DNA of 64,000 nucleotides, from the NCBI GenBank assembly GCA_041178545.1, contig JBEGVB010000009.1, positions 1 through 64,000 of the forward strand, in the 5' to 3' direction. The notes under the pieces are model-generated. The model saw only the letters and a program-made list of their open reading frames with translations. It had not been told where the DNA came from and ran no database searches. Shown here in pieces: positions 7,986 to 16,192 of this stretch; the first letter of the stretch is position 1; each line of letters starts with the position of its first letter. Position numbers and translations under genes: made by a program. The stretch is from JBEATZ01 sp041178545 (GTDB lineage Bacteria > Planctomycetota > UBA1135 > UBA2386).

Positions 7986-10182
7986 GGTCGAGCGGTTCTG
8001 GCAGCGCGCCGCGCACACGCGGCGGCGAGCCCGGCTCGACAGTGAGGTGCCCGCGCAGCCCGGTCGGGAAGACCTGGATGCCGCGGGCACGGGCCTCGAC
8101 TCCCTGGGCCGAGAGTCCATCCGCCGTCCCACAGCTCACCAGCAGGGCAGCAGGTCGGACTGCGTCCAACAGGCGGGTCGATGCGGGGGTCGGCCTGCCG
8201 TGGTGGGGTGCCACGAGCACCGTGGACGGGGCTGCAGCACCTGAGCGCAGGGCGGCACCGATGCCGCGAGCCTCCGCGTCGCCACAGAGCAGGAGGGAGA
8301 TGCCTTGGAGCTGTATCCGGACCCATAGGCTGCCGTCGTTCTCGTGCCCTGGCAGCAGGCTCGGTGCCGCCACGGCCAAGTCGTCATGCGGTTCACACAC
8401 CTCTCCCGGCGCGAGCAGGATCAGTTCTGCCCCGTGGTCGCGCAGCGCCCTCCCGCAGGGCTCGTTCGAAAGGTCTGCCGGGAGCACGGCACGCACCACC
8501 CGCGCGTTCTCGAGCAGCGCCGGGATCCCGCTCACGTGGTCGCGGTCGCCGTGTGTGATGACCAGAAGGTCGACGCGGCGCCGACGCAACCGTGCCACCA
8601 ACTGCTGCGCCGGCCAGTGCGGGTGGTCCGCGCTGCCGCAGTCCACGACCACGGTGCTCCCGTCCTCCAGGGTGGCCACCGCACACTGGCCGTGGCCGAC
8701 GGCCAGCAGTTGGAACCCAGGGGTCGGTACCCTCGTCGGCAGGAAGTGGGGTGCGCAGGCAAGGGCCGCGGCGACGGCCGCGCCGCGTGCGCTCGGGTAC
8801 GCCACCACGGCGGCTGCTGCGAACGCGAACCCTGCCACGAGCGCGAACGGCTCCGGATTGCTGGACGCAAGGACTGGGGTGAACGGCAGTCCGTCGGCGA
8901 GGCGTACGGTCCCCGAGTAGACGGCGCACAGTGGGGGCAGGACCCATGCCGGCAGTGCTGCTGCAACCGGTGCGACAGTACCCCCAACGGCGGCAGCGAG
9001 CCCCAGCAGCAGCAGCACTGCCACGAGCGGGGCCAGCAGCGGGGTCAGGGCGATCGTCCACGGGGCGAACTGTCCGAACCAGAGCAGGGTCCACGGTGCC
9101 GTGGTGACCATGGCCCAGACCGAGGCGCGCAGCGGAGACCTCACCCATTGCTCGAGTGCGCCTTCGGCCCCGCTAGGCCTGACCGAGGCAGCACATACGA
9201 GTCCCATCACGGCGGAGTAGCTGAGCACGAATCCCGGCGTCAGCAGTTCTGCGGGTGAGAAGTGCGCCGTGAGGATCGCAGGCGCGGAGAGCCCTCCTGC
9301 TGCGGCCAGTCTCCTGCCCTCGTTCGCCGCGACGGCCCCGACCACGCACGTGCACACCGCACGCACCACCGGGGCCTCGGCGCCGGCAATTGCCCCGTAG
9401 GCAACCAGCAGGAGCAGCGCGATTCCCAGTGCGAGGCGGTTGCGCACTGGACGCATGCGCCGGCCGCCAGGCATCAGGCCCATGGCCCAGGCGAGCATTG
9501 CCGCGTGCGCCCCGCTGACCGCGAGCAGGTGGCTGAGTCCCGTTGCGCGGTGCGCCTCGCGCAGGTCGGACGGGATCGCAGCCCGCTCGCCCAGGACCAG
9601 GGTGACCAGCAGTTCGCCTTCCTCACCGCCCACGACGCCGCGGATCGACCTTGCCAGCGCATTCCGTGCCTGCGCGGTCCAGCGGGCGAAGGAGGGCCTG
9701 CCTTGACTGCACTGGACGCCTCCTGCCGACGTTCGCAGGGAGGTCGGCATGCCAGGGCCTGCGGCAGGCGTCGAGCGTGCGATGCAATGCACCCCGTCGC
9801 CCGGAAGCAGTGCACTCGGCCCTTCCACCCAGACGCGCAGGCGCCAGCCGTGCTGCTGCACCACGATCCGGGTGCCGTCCGGCGATGCGTCGGCGCGCAC
9901 CAGCACGCCTGCCACTGCCACGGGTCCGTCCGGCAGCCCCTCGGCCCAGTGTTCCTTCGTGCCCAGCGATGCGAACAGCGCTGTGACGGCGAGCAACTCG
10001 GGCCCGGCCCGGCCCCGGCGGAGGCTGGCACCGAGCGCCGTCGCGGCAACGGCCGCGCCGCCCGCAACGCCCAGACTGTGCGTCGCGATGGCGGCGACCG
10101 TGCTCCAGACGGCTGCGAGGAGGACGGGGATGGCGAGTGGGTGCACGACGAACCGTGCTTCCTCCGGCCCTCGCGTTACCAT
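7873..10182 (-). CDS. comEC: ComEC/Rec2-type DNA internalisation channel protein
   Basis: Inner-membrane channel that takes transforming single-stranded DNA into the cytoplasm. The 769 residues show the three-part ComEC order: an OB-like N-domain, the Competence domain with many membrane segments (GLSHLLAVSGAHAAML near residues 220-235 is the family hallmark), and a C-terminal MBL domain (GHGQCAVA, THGDRDHVSG, PHHGRPTP). The ATG at 10182 is only 8 bp from the divergent coaD start; GTG at 10146 is a plausible alternative. The ~35 residues after the MBL domain are basic and read antisense through the end of the neighbouring gene, so the tail may not be conserved. Confidence 0.88.
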   Translation of the reverse strand: MVTRGPEEARFVVHPLAIPVLLAAVWSTVAAIATHSLGVAGGAAVAATALGASLRRGRAGPELLAVTALFASLGTKEHWAEGLPDGPVAVAGVLVRADASPDGTRIVVQQHGWRLRVWVEGPSALLPGDGVHCIARSTPAAGPGMPTSLRTSAGGVQCSQGRPSFARWTAQARNALARSIRGVVGGEEGELLVTLVLGERAAIPSDLREAHRATGLSHLLAVSGAHAAMLAWAMGLMPGGRRMRPVRNRLALGIALLLLVAYGAIAGAEAPVVRAVCTCVVGAVAANEGRRLAAAGGLSAPAILTAHFSPAELLTPGFVLSYSAVMGLVCAASVRPSGAEGALEQWVRSPLRASVWAMVTTAPWTLLWFGQFAPWTIALTPLLAPLVAVLLLLGLAAAVGGTVAPVAAALPAWVLPPLCAVYSGTVRLADGLPFTPVLASSNPEPFALVAGFAFAAAAVVAYPSARGAAVAAALACAPHFLPTRVPTPGFQLLAVGHGQCAVATLEDGSTVVVDCGSADHPHWPAQQLVARLRRRRVDLLVITHGDRDHVSGIPALLENARVVRAVLPADLSNEPCGRALRDHGAELILLAPGEVCEPHDDLAVAAPSLLPGHENDGSLWVRIQLQGISLLLCGDAEARGIGAALRSGAAAPSTVLVAPHHGRPTPASTRLLDAVRPAALLVSCGTADGLSAQGVEARARGIQVFPTGLRGHLTVEPGSPPRVRGALPEPLDLSPGRGLQGRGARPRSRTRGRVHGCRRNNRRARAVQG

Positions 10183-10190
10183 CTTTTCCC

Positions 10191-10676
10191 ATGGTGCACG
10201 CCATCTACCCGGGCAGTTTCGACCCCGTGACGCGGGGGCACGTGGATCTCGTCGAACGTGCGCTGCCGCTGTTCGGCCAGTTGACCGTGGCCGTCGCCAT
10301 GAACAGCAGCAAGCAGTCGGTGTTCACGCCCGAGGAGCGCGTCGCGATGCTGCGCGAGGTGCTGCCGACCGACTCGCGTCTCCACGTCACCACCTTCCAC
10401 GGCCTCGTGGTCGACTTCTGTGCGGCGCACGGCATCGGTGCGATCCTGCGCGGTGTCCGCACCGTCTCGGACTTCGAGTACGAGTACCAACTCGCACTCA
10501 CCAACCGTCACCTCAGTCCCGGCATCGAGACCGTGTTCGTGATGCCGAGCCTGCAGTACAGCTACGTGTCCAGTTCCCTCATCAAGGAGATCGTGCGCAA
10601 CCGCGGGGAGGTGCAGAGCTTCCTGCACCCCGGGGTGGAGCGCCGCCTCCGCGAACGCCTGTCACCCAAGCCATGA
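10191..10676 (+). CDS. coaD: Phosphopantetheine adenylyltransferase
   Basis: Penultimate step of coenzyme A synthesis: 4'-phosphopantetheine plus ATP gives dephospho-CoA. The 161-residue protein has the nucleotidyltransferase signature YPGSFDPVTRGH (T/HxGH) at the N-terminus, RGVRTVSDFEYE in the middle and YVSSSLIKEI near the end. The ATG at 10191 puts the signature at the usual position. The stop overlaps the start of ridA (ATGA). Confidence 0.95.
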   Translation: MVHAIYPGSFDPVTRGHVDLVERALPLFGQLTVAVAMNSSKQSVFTPEERVAMLREVLPTDSRLHVTTFHGLVVDFCAAHGIGAILRGVRTVSDFEYEYQLALTNRHLSPGIETVFVMPSLQYSYVSSSLIKEIVRNRGEVQSFLHPGVERRLRERLSPKP

Positions 10677-11056
10677 AGTCCACCACGGTCCACACCACCT
10701 CTGCTCCTGCCGCCATCGGTCCCTACAGCCAGGCGGTCGTCCACGACGGCGTCGTCTACTGCTCGGGCCAGATCCCCCTCGACCCTGCCACCATGCAGAT
10801 GGTGGGGGCCAATGCCGCCGAACAGGCCGAGCAGGTGATGAAGAACCTGGGTGCCGTGCTCGCGGCAGCAGGGTCCGGGTTCGATCGCGTCATCCGATCG
10901 ACCATCTACCTCACTTCCATGTCCGACTTCGTCGCGGTCAACGAGGTGTACGGGCGGAACTTCCCGACCCACAAGCCGGCACGCGCCACGGTTGCCGTGA
11001 AGGAACTGCCGCGCGGCGCGCTGGTGGAGATCGACTGCATCGCAGCGGTGTCGTGA
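10673..11056 (+). CDS. ridA: RidA family enamine/imine deaminase
   Basis: Hydrolyses reactive enamine/imine intermediates released by PLP enzymes, protecting amino-acid metabolism. The 127-residue protein has GPYSQAV, YCSGQIPLDP and the active-site Arg in ARATVAVKELPRGALVEID. Its ATG overlaps the coaD stop, and its TGA overlaps the GTG start of the next gene, so the three genes form one translationally coupled unit. Confidence 0.93.
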   Translation: MKSTTVHTTSAPAAIGPYSQAVVHDGVVYCSGQIPLDPATMQMVGANAAEQAEQVMKNLGAVLAAAGSGFDRVIRSTIYLTSMSDFVAVNEVYGRNFPTHKPARATVAVKELPRGALVEIDCIAAVS

Positions 11057-12123
11057 ACAGGGCGCGTGGGCGCCGCTCGGTGCTCTGGCGCGCTGCTTCA
11101 GTGCTCGGCATCTTGCTGCCGGTCGTGAGTGCTTGGTACGCCTGCGACGTGCCGCCCGCGCCCGGTGAGTGGCAGTTGGTCCAGGCGATCCACCGCGCCG
11201 AGGTCAGCCCTGCCGTGCTGGCATGCATGGGTGGGGCGCTGCCCGAACAGCTCCCCGCGGCGGGGACGGAAGGTGCCGAAGCCCTCCTGCGCCAGCTCCG
11301 TGGCGTGCAGCTCGGTTGGTGGGCAGCGATGTCTGGGCTCTGCTGGCTGGTGGCCCGTCAGGCACTCGGTCACCCGTTCCCGCTGTTCGCATGTGCACTG
11401 CTTGCGCTGCTCGGGCCGGTCGAGGCTGGGGGCGGCGTGTTGCGGCCGGAGGTGCCGGCGTCCGTGTTCGGCATGCTGGGTGTCCTCCTGCTGCAGTTGC
11501 TGCCTGGCTTGCGTCCTCCGCGCGTCCGTCGTTGGGCGCGTTACAACACCCTTGCCCTCGTGATGACCAGTGGTTGTGCGCTTGGCATGGCCATCGCACT
11601 CTCTCCTGCCAGCGCATCCTGGCTGCTGGTGCCTGCGCTCCTGCTCCTGCTCGTGTTTGCAGGACTGTGTCTGCAGACGGGCCGTGTCCTCTGGCGGCGG
11701 GGGTGGCCTTCGGTCCCGCTGCGCGCGGTGGGCAAACGAGTGTTGCCCTGGGTCCTCCTCCCGATGTCCGCGATGGGCTCGGCTGTAAGTATCCTCGGCG
11801 CCGGTTCGAGGGTGAGCCCGCTCACGACGATGGAGTCCTCGCTCCTGCCCACGGGAGTGACTGCGTCCGCTCTCGTCGTGCTGCTCGCAGCTGCGGGAGG
11901 GCTGATCCTGCTGTTCGGCATCGGCACCTCCCTCGGGCGCCCACGGCGGCTCGGGGCAGTCATCCCGATGTTCGCCTGCTGTGCCGTTCAGGTCCTCAAC
12001 GGTCTCATGGTGCCGCGTGGCTTCGACACCACCAGTGCATCTGTCCCGCTCGCCCTCCTTGCAGCCCAGGGTGCAGCCCTGCCGCTGGTCGCGGTGCTTG
12101 CAGTGCGGGGGTGGAAACGCTGA
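11053..12123 (+). CDS. Polytopic membrane protein of unknown function
   Basis: Not recognised. The 356-residue protein has about eight hydrophobic segments (for example LGILLPVVSAWYA, FACALLALLGPV, LLVPALLLLLVFAGL, ALVVLLAAAGGLILLFGIG), separated by short basic loops, with a ~60-residue extracytoplasmic stretch after the first helix. The GTG start is inside the ridA stop codon. The TGA stop at 12121-12123 runs directly into the left terminal repeat of the MITE-like element. Confidence 0.6.
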   Translation: MNRARGRRSVLWRAASVLGILLPVVSAWYACDVPPAPGEWQLVQAIHRAEVSPAVLACMGGALPEQLPAAGTEGAEALLRQLRGVQLGWWAAMSGLCWLVARQALGHPFPLFACALLALLGPVEAGGGVLRPEVPASVFGMLGVLLLQLLPGLRPPRVRRWARYNTLALVMTSGCALGMAIALSPASASWLLVPALLLLLVFAGLCLQTGRVLWRRGWPSVPLRAVGKRVLPWVLLPMSAMGSAVSILGAGSRVSPLTTMESSLLPTGVTASALVVLLAAAGGLILLFGIGTSLGRPRRLGAVIPMFACCAVQVLNGLMVPRGFDTTSASVPLALLAAQGAALPLVAVLAVRGWKR

Positions 12124-12343
12124 TCCAGATGTCCGAACTGGGCTCGCCTCCCGGGGCCAAGCGGCAGAGTGGCTTGGTTGCGCCGCACCGACCAAGAATG
12201 GGCTCGGGATGAAACTGCTTTGCAGCTTTCCCAGAATCTCGGGTCGAAGTCTTGCCGGTCAACCCACAAAGGGAATGTGCCCCTCTTCAGGTCGCCTCAC
12301 TCTGCGGACTCTTGCAGGCGAGCCCAGTTCGGACATCTGGATC
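12122..12343. mobile_element. MITE-like element with 28-bp perfect terminal inverted repeats
   Basis: A 222-bp segment fills the gap between two convergent genes. Positions 12122-12149 and 12316-12343 are perfect inverted repeats of 28 bp beginning GATCCAGATGTCCGAACTGG. The interior has lower GC than its flanks, no convincing ORF, and two overlapping hairpins (CCAAGC/GCTTGG and CTTGGT/ACCAAG near 12157-12194). The left end overlaps the TGA of the membrane-protein gene; the right end abuts the TAG of the TlpA-like gene. No transposase is encoded, so it would be non-autonomous if mobile. Confidence 0.75.
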
Positions 12344-13459
12344 CTAGGGTGATCTCCCGGCCCGCCCCACCGCCTCCCGCAACTCCGACTGCCCATCCCT
12401 CCCGCCCCCGTGCAGGTTGAGTGCCGCGATCCTGCCCCCGCGGTCGAGCACGAGGAGGGTGGGTGCGGTCTCGACGTGGTGGCGCAGGGCCAGGTCGGCC
12501 ATCCAGCCGCGGCCGTCGCAGACGACCGGGTGGCGGATGCCGAGTTCTTTCACCCTGGCAGCCACCAGCGCAGCATCGGAGTCCACCGAGACGAAAACGA
12601 CCTGGAGGTCCTGGTGTTCCTTGCGCACGGTCTCGACGAGCGACAGCAACTCCGGGGTGTTCGGGTCCAGCACGGCGAGGAAACAGAGCACTGCAGGCTT
12701 GCCGGCCAGGGCTGCGAGCCCGATCGCGCTGCCGTCCATGGCCGTGGCCGTGAAGGGGACCGATGGCGACCCGACGCCGAACTTGGATGCCTTGAGGCGG
12801 TCGCGCGCGATGCCGCCCCAGTAGGTGTCCGGCAACTCCGCTGCGAGCTTTTCGAGGGCGACGTAGTAGCTGTTCTCCTCGAGGTCCTCGCGCTCGCGGA
12901 TCGCGTCACACTGGTGCCAGCGGACCTCGGCGCGGGCTGCGTCGTCCTTCGCCGCCGCAAGGGCCTCGGCGAAGATGCGCTCGCCGAGCGGGACCTCGCG
13001 CAACAGGGTCATCAGCACGCGTGCCATGGCCATGCGTTCCTCGAGCGGGGCCTTCTGTGCCATGGCTGCCTCGACGAGTGCAGCCCGCAGCGGCTTGTCC
13101 TGCAGCCGCTGGGCCATCTCGGCTGCCGTCAGGAGCAGCATGCCGGAGGCCTCGGAACGGTCGACGGCAGCCAGTGCCTCGAGCGCGCCCTTGCGGTTGC
13201 CCCTGCCGATGCGGATGTCGGCCAGCATGAGCCGTCCGTTCCAGCGGTCGTCACCGCGCGCCTGCTCGAGGAAGGCCGCCAGTTCGCGCTCCTGCTGTTC
13301 CATCAGCGTGGCCCGTTGTTCGCGCGTGGGGCTCTCGGCGCGTTGCAACTGCTCCCACTGCATGCCGAACCGCTGCTGGAGCCTGGCAAACGTCTCCTGT
13401 GCGGCAGCAAGCGGGGCCAGGATCAACAGGACGGCAGAAGTGAGTACGCGGGGTCGCAT
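12344..13459 (-). CDS. Exported thioredoxin/TlpA-like protein
   Basis: The 371-residue protein has a signal peptide (MRPRVLTSAVLLILAPLAAAQ) and a helical, TPR-like middle part of about 170 residues. Its C-terminal AhpC/TlpA-like thioredoxin fold spans ~235-365 (VGSPSVPFTATAMDGS, KPAVLCFLAVLDPNTPELL, VVFVSVDSD, TAPTLLVLDRGGRIAALN). The usual CxxC is absent (LAVLDPNT in its place), so a classical thiol-disulfide role is unlikely. The start at 13459 gives the signal peptide; the frame is open far upstream. The stop TAG abuts the inverted-repeat element. Confidence 0.72.
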   Translation of the reverse strand: MRPRVLTSAVLLILAPLAAAQETFARLQQRFGMQWEQLQRAESPTREQRATLMEQQERELAAFLEQARGDDRWNGRLMLADIRIGRGNRKGALEALAAVDRSEASGMLLLTAAEMAQRLQDKPLRAALVEAAMAQKAPLEERMAMARVLMTLLREVPLGERIFAEALAAAKDDAARAEVRWHQCDAIREREDLEENSYYVALEKLAAELPDTYWGGIARDRLKASKFGVGSPSVPFTATAMDGSAIGLAALAGKPAVLCFLAVLDPNTPELLSLVETVRKEHQDLQVVFVSVDSDAALVAARVKELGIRHPVVCDGRGWMADLALRHHVETAPTLLVLDRGGRIAALNLHGGGRDGQSELREAVGRAGRSP

Positions 13460-13551
13460 GGGGTCATCATAGGCCGCTCGGCAAGCGCGCACCCCAGTGG
13501 TTCCGCAAGGCGACCCTTGCACGGGTCGGCACGAGGGCGTGGGATGGCGGC

Positions 13552-14856
13552 ATGGCGCCCGTGTTGCGCGTTTCCGGGCGGGTGGTGCGCAGGCCCTGCG
13601 GTTGGTCGGCCCGGCTCGACGCACTGGAACTGGGGCCCGGCGAGGCCGCCCTCCTCTGCGGGCCGAGCGGCTGTGGCAAGTCGACGCTGCTGCGGAGCTT
13701 GGTGGGTCTGCACGACCGGGAGGCATTCGCGGTGGCGGGGGAGGCGCTTGTGCTCGGCGAGGATGCCACGGCCATGGCCGCGCCCGCGCGTCGGCAGCTC
13801 CTGCGGCAGCGAGTGACCGTGCTGCCGCAGGAATCGCATGCCGCGCTGGACCCACTGCGCACGGTCGGCGACCAGTTGGGTTTGCTGGCCCGCTGCGAGC
13901 CCCGCGCGGTGCTCGCGACGCTGGAGCGACTGGGAATCCGGGACCCGTTGGCATTCTGTCGTCGGCACCCGTGGGAGGTGAGCGGCGGCGAGGCGCAGCG
14001 CGTGATGTTGTCGGTTGCACTGCTGCGCCGTCCGCAGCTGTTGCTCGCGGACGAGCCGACATCGAGCCTCGACGACGCCGCGACGGCGCAGTGGTTCGCG
14101 TGCCTCGCCGAGCTGCGGTCGGCAGGCTGTGCGGTGCTGACCTCCTCCCACGACCGGCGCATGCAGCAGCTGCCCTCCGCCACGCAGTGGCAATGGGACG
14201 GTGAATACGGTTTCCGCACCGGGGCCGTGCCGCACCCATGGCACCCGGTCGCACCCCCGGCCATGGGCAATCGCGTCATGGCCTCGGTGCGCGGCGTGTC
14301 GGTGCATCGCGGGGGACGCACGCTGCTGGACCGGGTGGACCTGGTCCTGCACGAGGGCGAATCGGTGGCGCTCTGCGGCCCCTCTGGCGCCGGCAAGTCG
14401 ACCCTCGCCCGGGTGCTGGCCGGCCACCTTGCACCGGACGCAGGTGCAGTGGAACGACCCCTCGGCCCGCACTCGGTGCAACTGGCCTTCCAGGACGCAT
14501 GGGCCTCGCTGACGCCGGGCCGCACCGTCGGCTCGCTGCTGTCGGAGGCAGGGACTGCGCCCGCGCTGGTGCACCGCCTCGGTCTCGACGCAGCCCTGCT
14601 CGACCGCACGGCTGGTGAACTGTCGGGCGGCGAACGGCAGCGCGTGGCCCTGTTGCGCGCACTCGGGCCGCGTCCATCCGTGTTGGTGCTCGACGAGTCC
14701 GCCTCGATGCTGGAACCGGACCGCGCACGAGAACTCGTTGCGTTGCTGTGGGGTCTCGACCCGCGGCCGGCACTGCTCTGGATCACGCACGACCAGGAGT
14801 TCGCCCGTGCCGTTGCCTCGCGGGTGCACGGCATGGAAAGTGGACGGCTGTGCTGA
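13552..14856 (+). CDS. ABC ATPase with two fused nucleotide-binding domains
   Basis: 434 residues with two complete NBDs. NBD1 has GPSGCGKST, VSGGEAQRV, LLLADEPTSSLD and SSHD; NBD2 has GPSGAGKST, LSGGERQRV, VLVLDESASMLE and ITHD. The layout and the QESHAALDPLRTVGDQ stretch resemble peptide/nickel importer ATPases (DppD-DppF type) joined in one chain. No permease or binding protein is nearby. It overlaps the next gene by 7 bp. Confidence 0.75.
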   Translation: MAPVLRVSGRVVRRPCGWSARLDALELGPGEAALLCGPSGCGKSTLLRSLVGLHDREAFAVAGEALVLGEDATAMAAPARRQLLRQRVTVLPQESHAALDPLRTVGDQLGLLARCEPRAVLATLERLGIRDPLAFCRRHPWEVSGGEAQRVMLSVALLRRPQLLLADEPTSSLDDAATAQWFACLAELRSAGCAVLTSSHDRRMQQLPSATQWQWDGEYGFRTGAVPHPWHPVAPPAMGNRVMASVRGVSVHRGGRTLLDRVDLVLHEGESVALCGPSGAGKSTLARVLAGHLAPDAGAVERPLGPHSVQLAFQDAWASLTPGRTVGSLLSEAGTAPALVHRLGLDAALLDRTAGELSGGERQRVALLRALGPRPSVLVLDESASMLEPDRARELVALLWGLDPRPALLWITHDQEFARAVASRVHGMESGRLC

Positions 14857-16130
14857 GCCTGTTGTGCGCATCCCTCCTCCTGTGGGCCCAGGACCCCACG
14901 GTCCACCTGGTGCAGGCAACCGTGCCCGGGGTGCGGCTGCAGTCGGTTGCGGTCGCGCTGGACGGTCCTGTGGACGAGGCCTTGTGCCGCTACCGCGAGC
15001 TGGTTGCGGCTTCGGTGCTGCCCGCTGGTTCGACGCACGGGATTGAGGTGGTGCACGGCGAACTGGTGGTGTTCCGCGCGGAGTTCGCAGCCGACGATGC
15101 CGCACCCGGGGCGGCATGGCTGACCACCCTGCTCGGGAAGTCCAATCGCCCTGACGCCGACCTGGCCGAGCTCGCGGTCGGACGTGCCGCGCTCGCCGCG
15201 GACGATGCCGCGTGGCTGCAGCCCGGCTCCGTCTTCCGCACGCAGATGCTGCGGCGGCTCCTGCCGGAGCAGGCACCTGGGTGCGTGGGCTGGTTGCCGG
15301 ACCCGCAGCAGGTGGCGGCGCGCGACCTGGGCGAACTGACGGCTGCGCCCCTGCGCGCCCGCGCGGTGGCCATTGCTTGGGTGGGGGGCCATGCCCTGCC
15401 CCCATCCGTCGTCGCAACGGACCTCGCGGCCGCGCTGGGCCCTGTCGCCTCAGGCACGGCACCTGTCCTCGGTTCCTTTGCCCCGGACCTCCCGCGGGAG
15501 GAGGCGCAGCACGCACGGGTTGCCGGGCCCTTCGTCGCACTCGGGTTCCGCACGCCGGTTCCCGCACCGCCCGCCCTGGCACTCGGCATCGAGGTGCTGC
15601 GGACGCGCGCACTGCGCACGTTCCAAGCCCACCGCGGTGGCGAGGACCGTGCGCTCGCACCTTACGTGGCATGGTCCTGGGTTGCCGGCGACCCGCTGCT
15701 GCGGCTGCACCGCCGTGGCCCCAAGTCGGTCCCGCGCCCCGGCGAGGACGGCTCCGCGCCGCGCTGGCAGGAGGACGCGCAGCACGCAGCCGGTGAACTG
15801 GACGCGCTGCTGGGTGAACTCGTGCAGCACCCACCGACCGCACGCGAGGTCGGCTCCGCTGCACGCCTGCTGCAGGCAGAGCTTGTGCTGCCCCCGTGGG
15901 GCGCGGCAATGGACCGCTCGTTGGCGGAGGCACCGGAGGGGCTCCGCGCCCGGGCCCGGGTCATGGCGCTCGCGGCACTCCGCGGCTGGACCCGGTCCGA
16001 CCTCGATGCCTTGGGTGCCGTCCCGCCGGGAGCAGTTGCCGAGGCGCTGGAGCAAGTGCTCGTCGGCACCGGGCGCTGGAGCGGGGTGCTGCACCCTGCA
16101 GCGGGCTCGCTCAGTCCCCTCGTCCGCTGA
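14850..16130 (+). CDS. Exported protein, possibly M16-like
   Basis: 426 residues if translated from the GTG at 14850, which overlaps the end of the ABC gene and gives a signal-like start (VLSLLCASLLLWAQ). The order of an N-terminal alpha/beta part (VHLVQATVPGVRLQSVAVAL, GIEVVHGELVVF) and later repeats recalls non-catalytic M16/insulinase-like domains. No HxxEH motif is present, so this is only a weak guess. Ala/Arg-rich composition. Confidence 0.45.
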   Translation: MLSLLCASLLLWAQDPTVHLVQATVPGVRLQSVAVALDGPVDEALCRYRELVAASVLPAGSTHGIEVVHGELVVFRAEFAADDAAPGAAWLTTLLGKSNRPDADLAELAVGRAALAADDAAWLQPGSVFRTQMLRRLLPEQAPGCVGWLPDPQQVAARDLGELTAAPLRARAVAIAWVGGHALPPSVVATDLAAALGPVASGTAPVLGSFAPDLPREEAQHARVAGPFVALGFRTPVPAPPALALGIEVLRTRALRTFQAHRGGEDRALAPYVAWSWVAGDPLLRLHRRGPKSVPRPGEDGSAPRWQEDAQHAAGELDALLGELVQHPPTAREVGSAARLLQAELVLPPWGAAMDRSLAEAPEGLRARARVMALAALRGWTRSDLDALGAVPPGAVAEALEQVLVGTGRWSGVLHPAAGSLSPLVR

Positions 16131-16192
16131 CCCTGCTGAAGCCCGGGGCCGTTCCGTGCCGATAGGTGGGGACACGCGGAAGCGTCCCTGCC

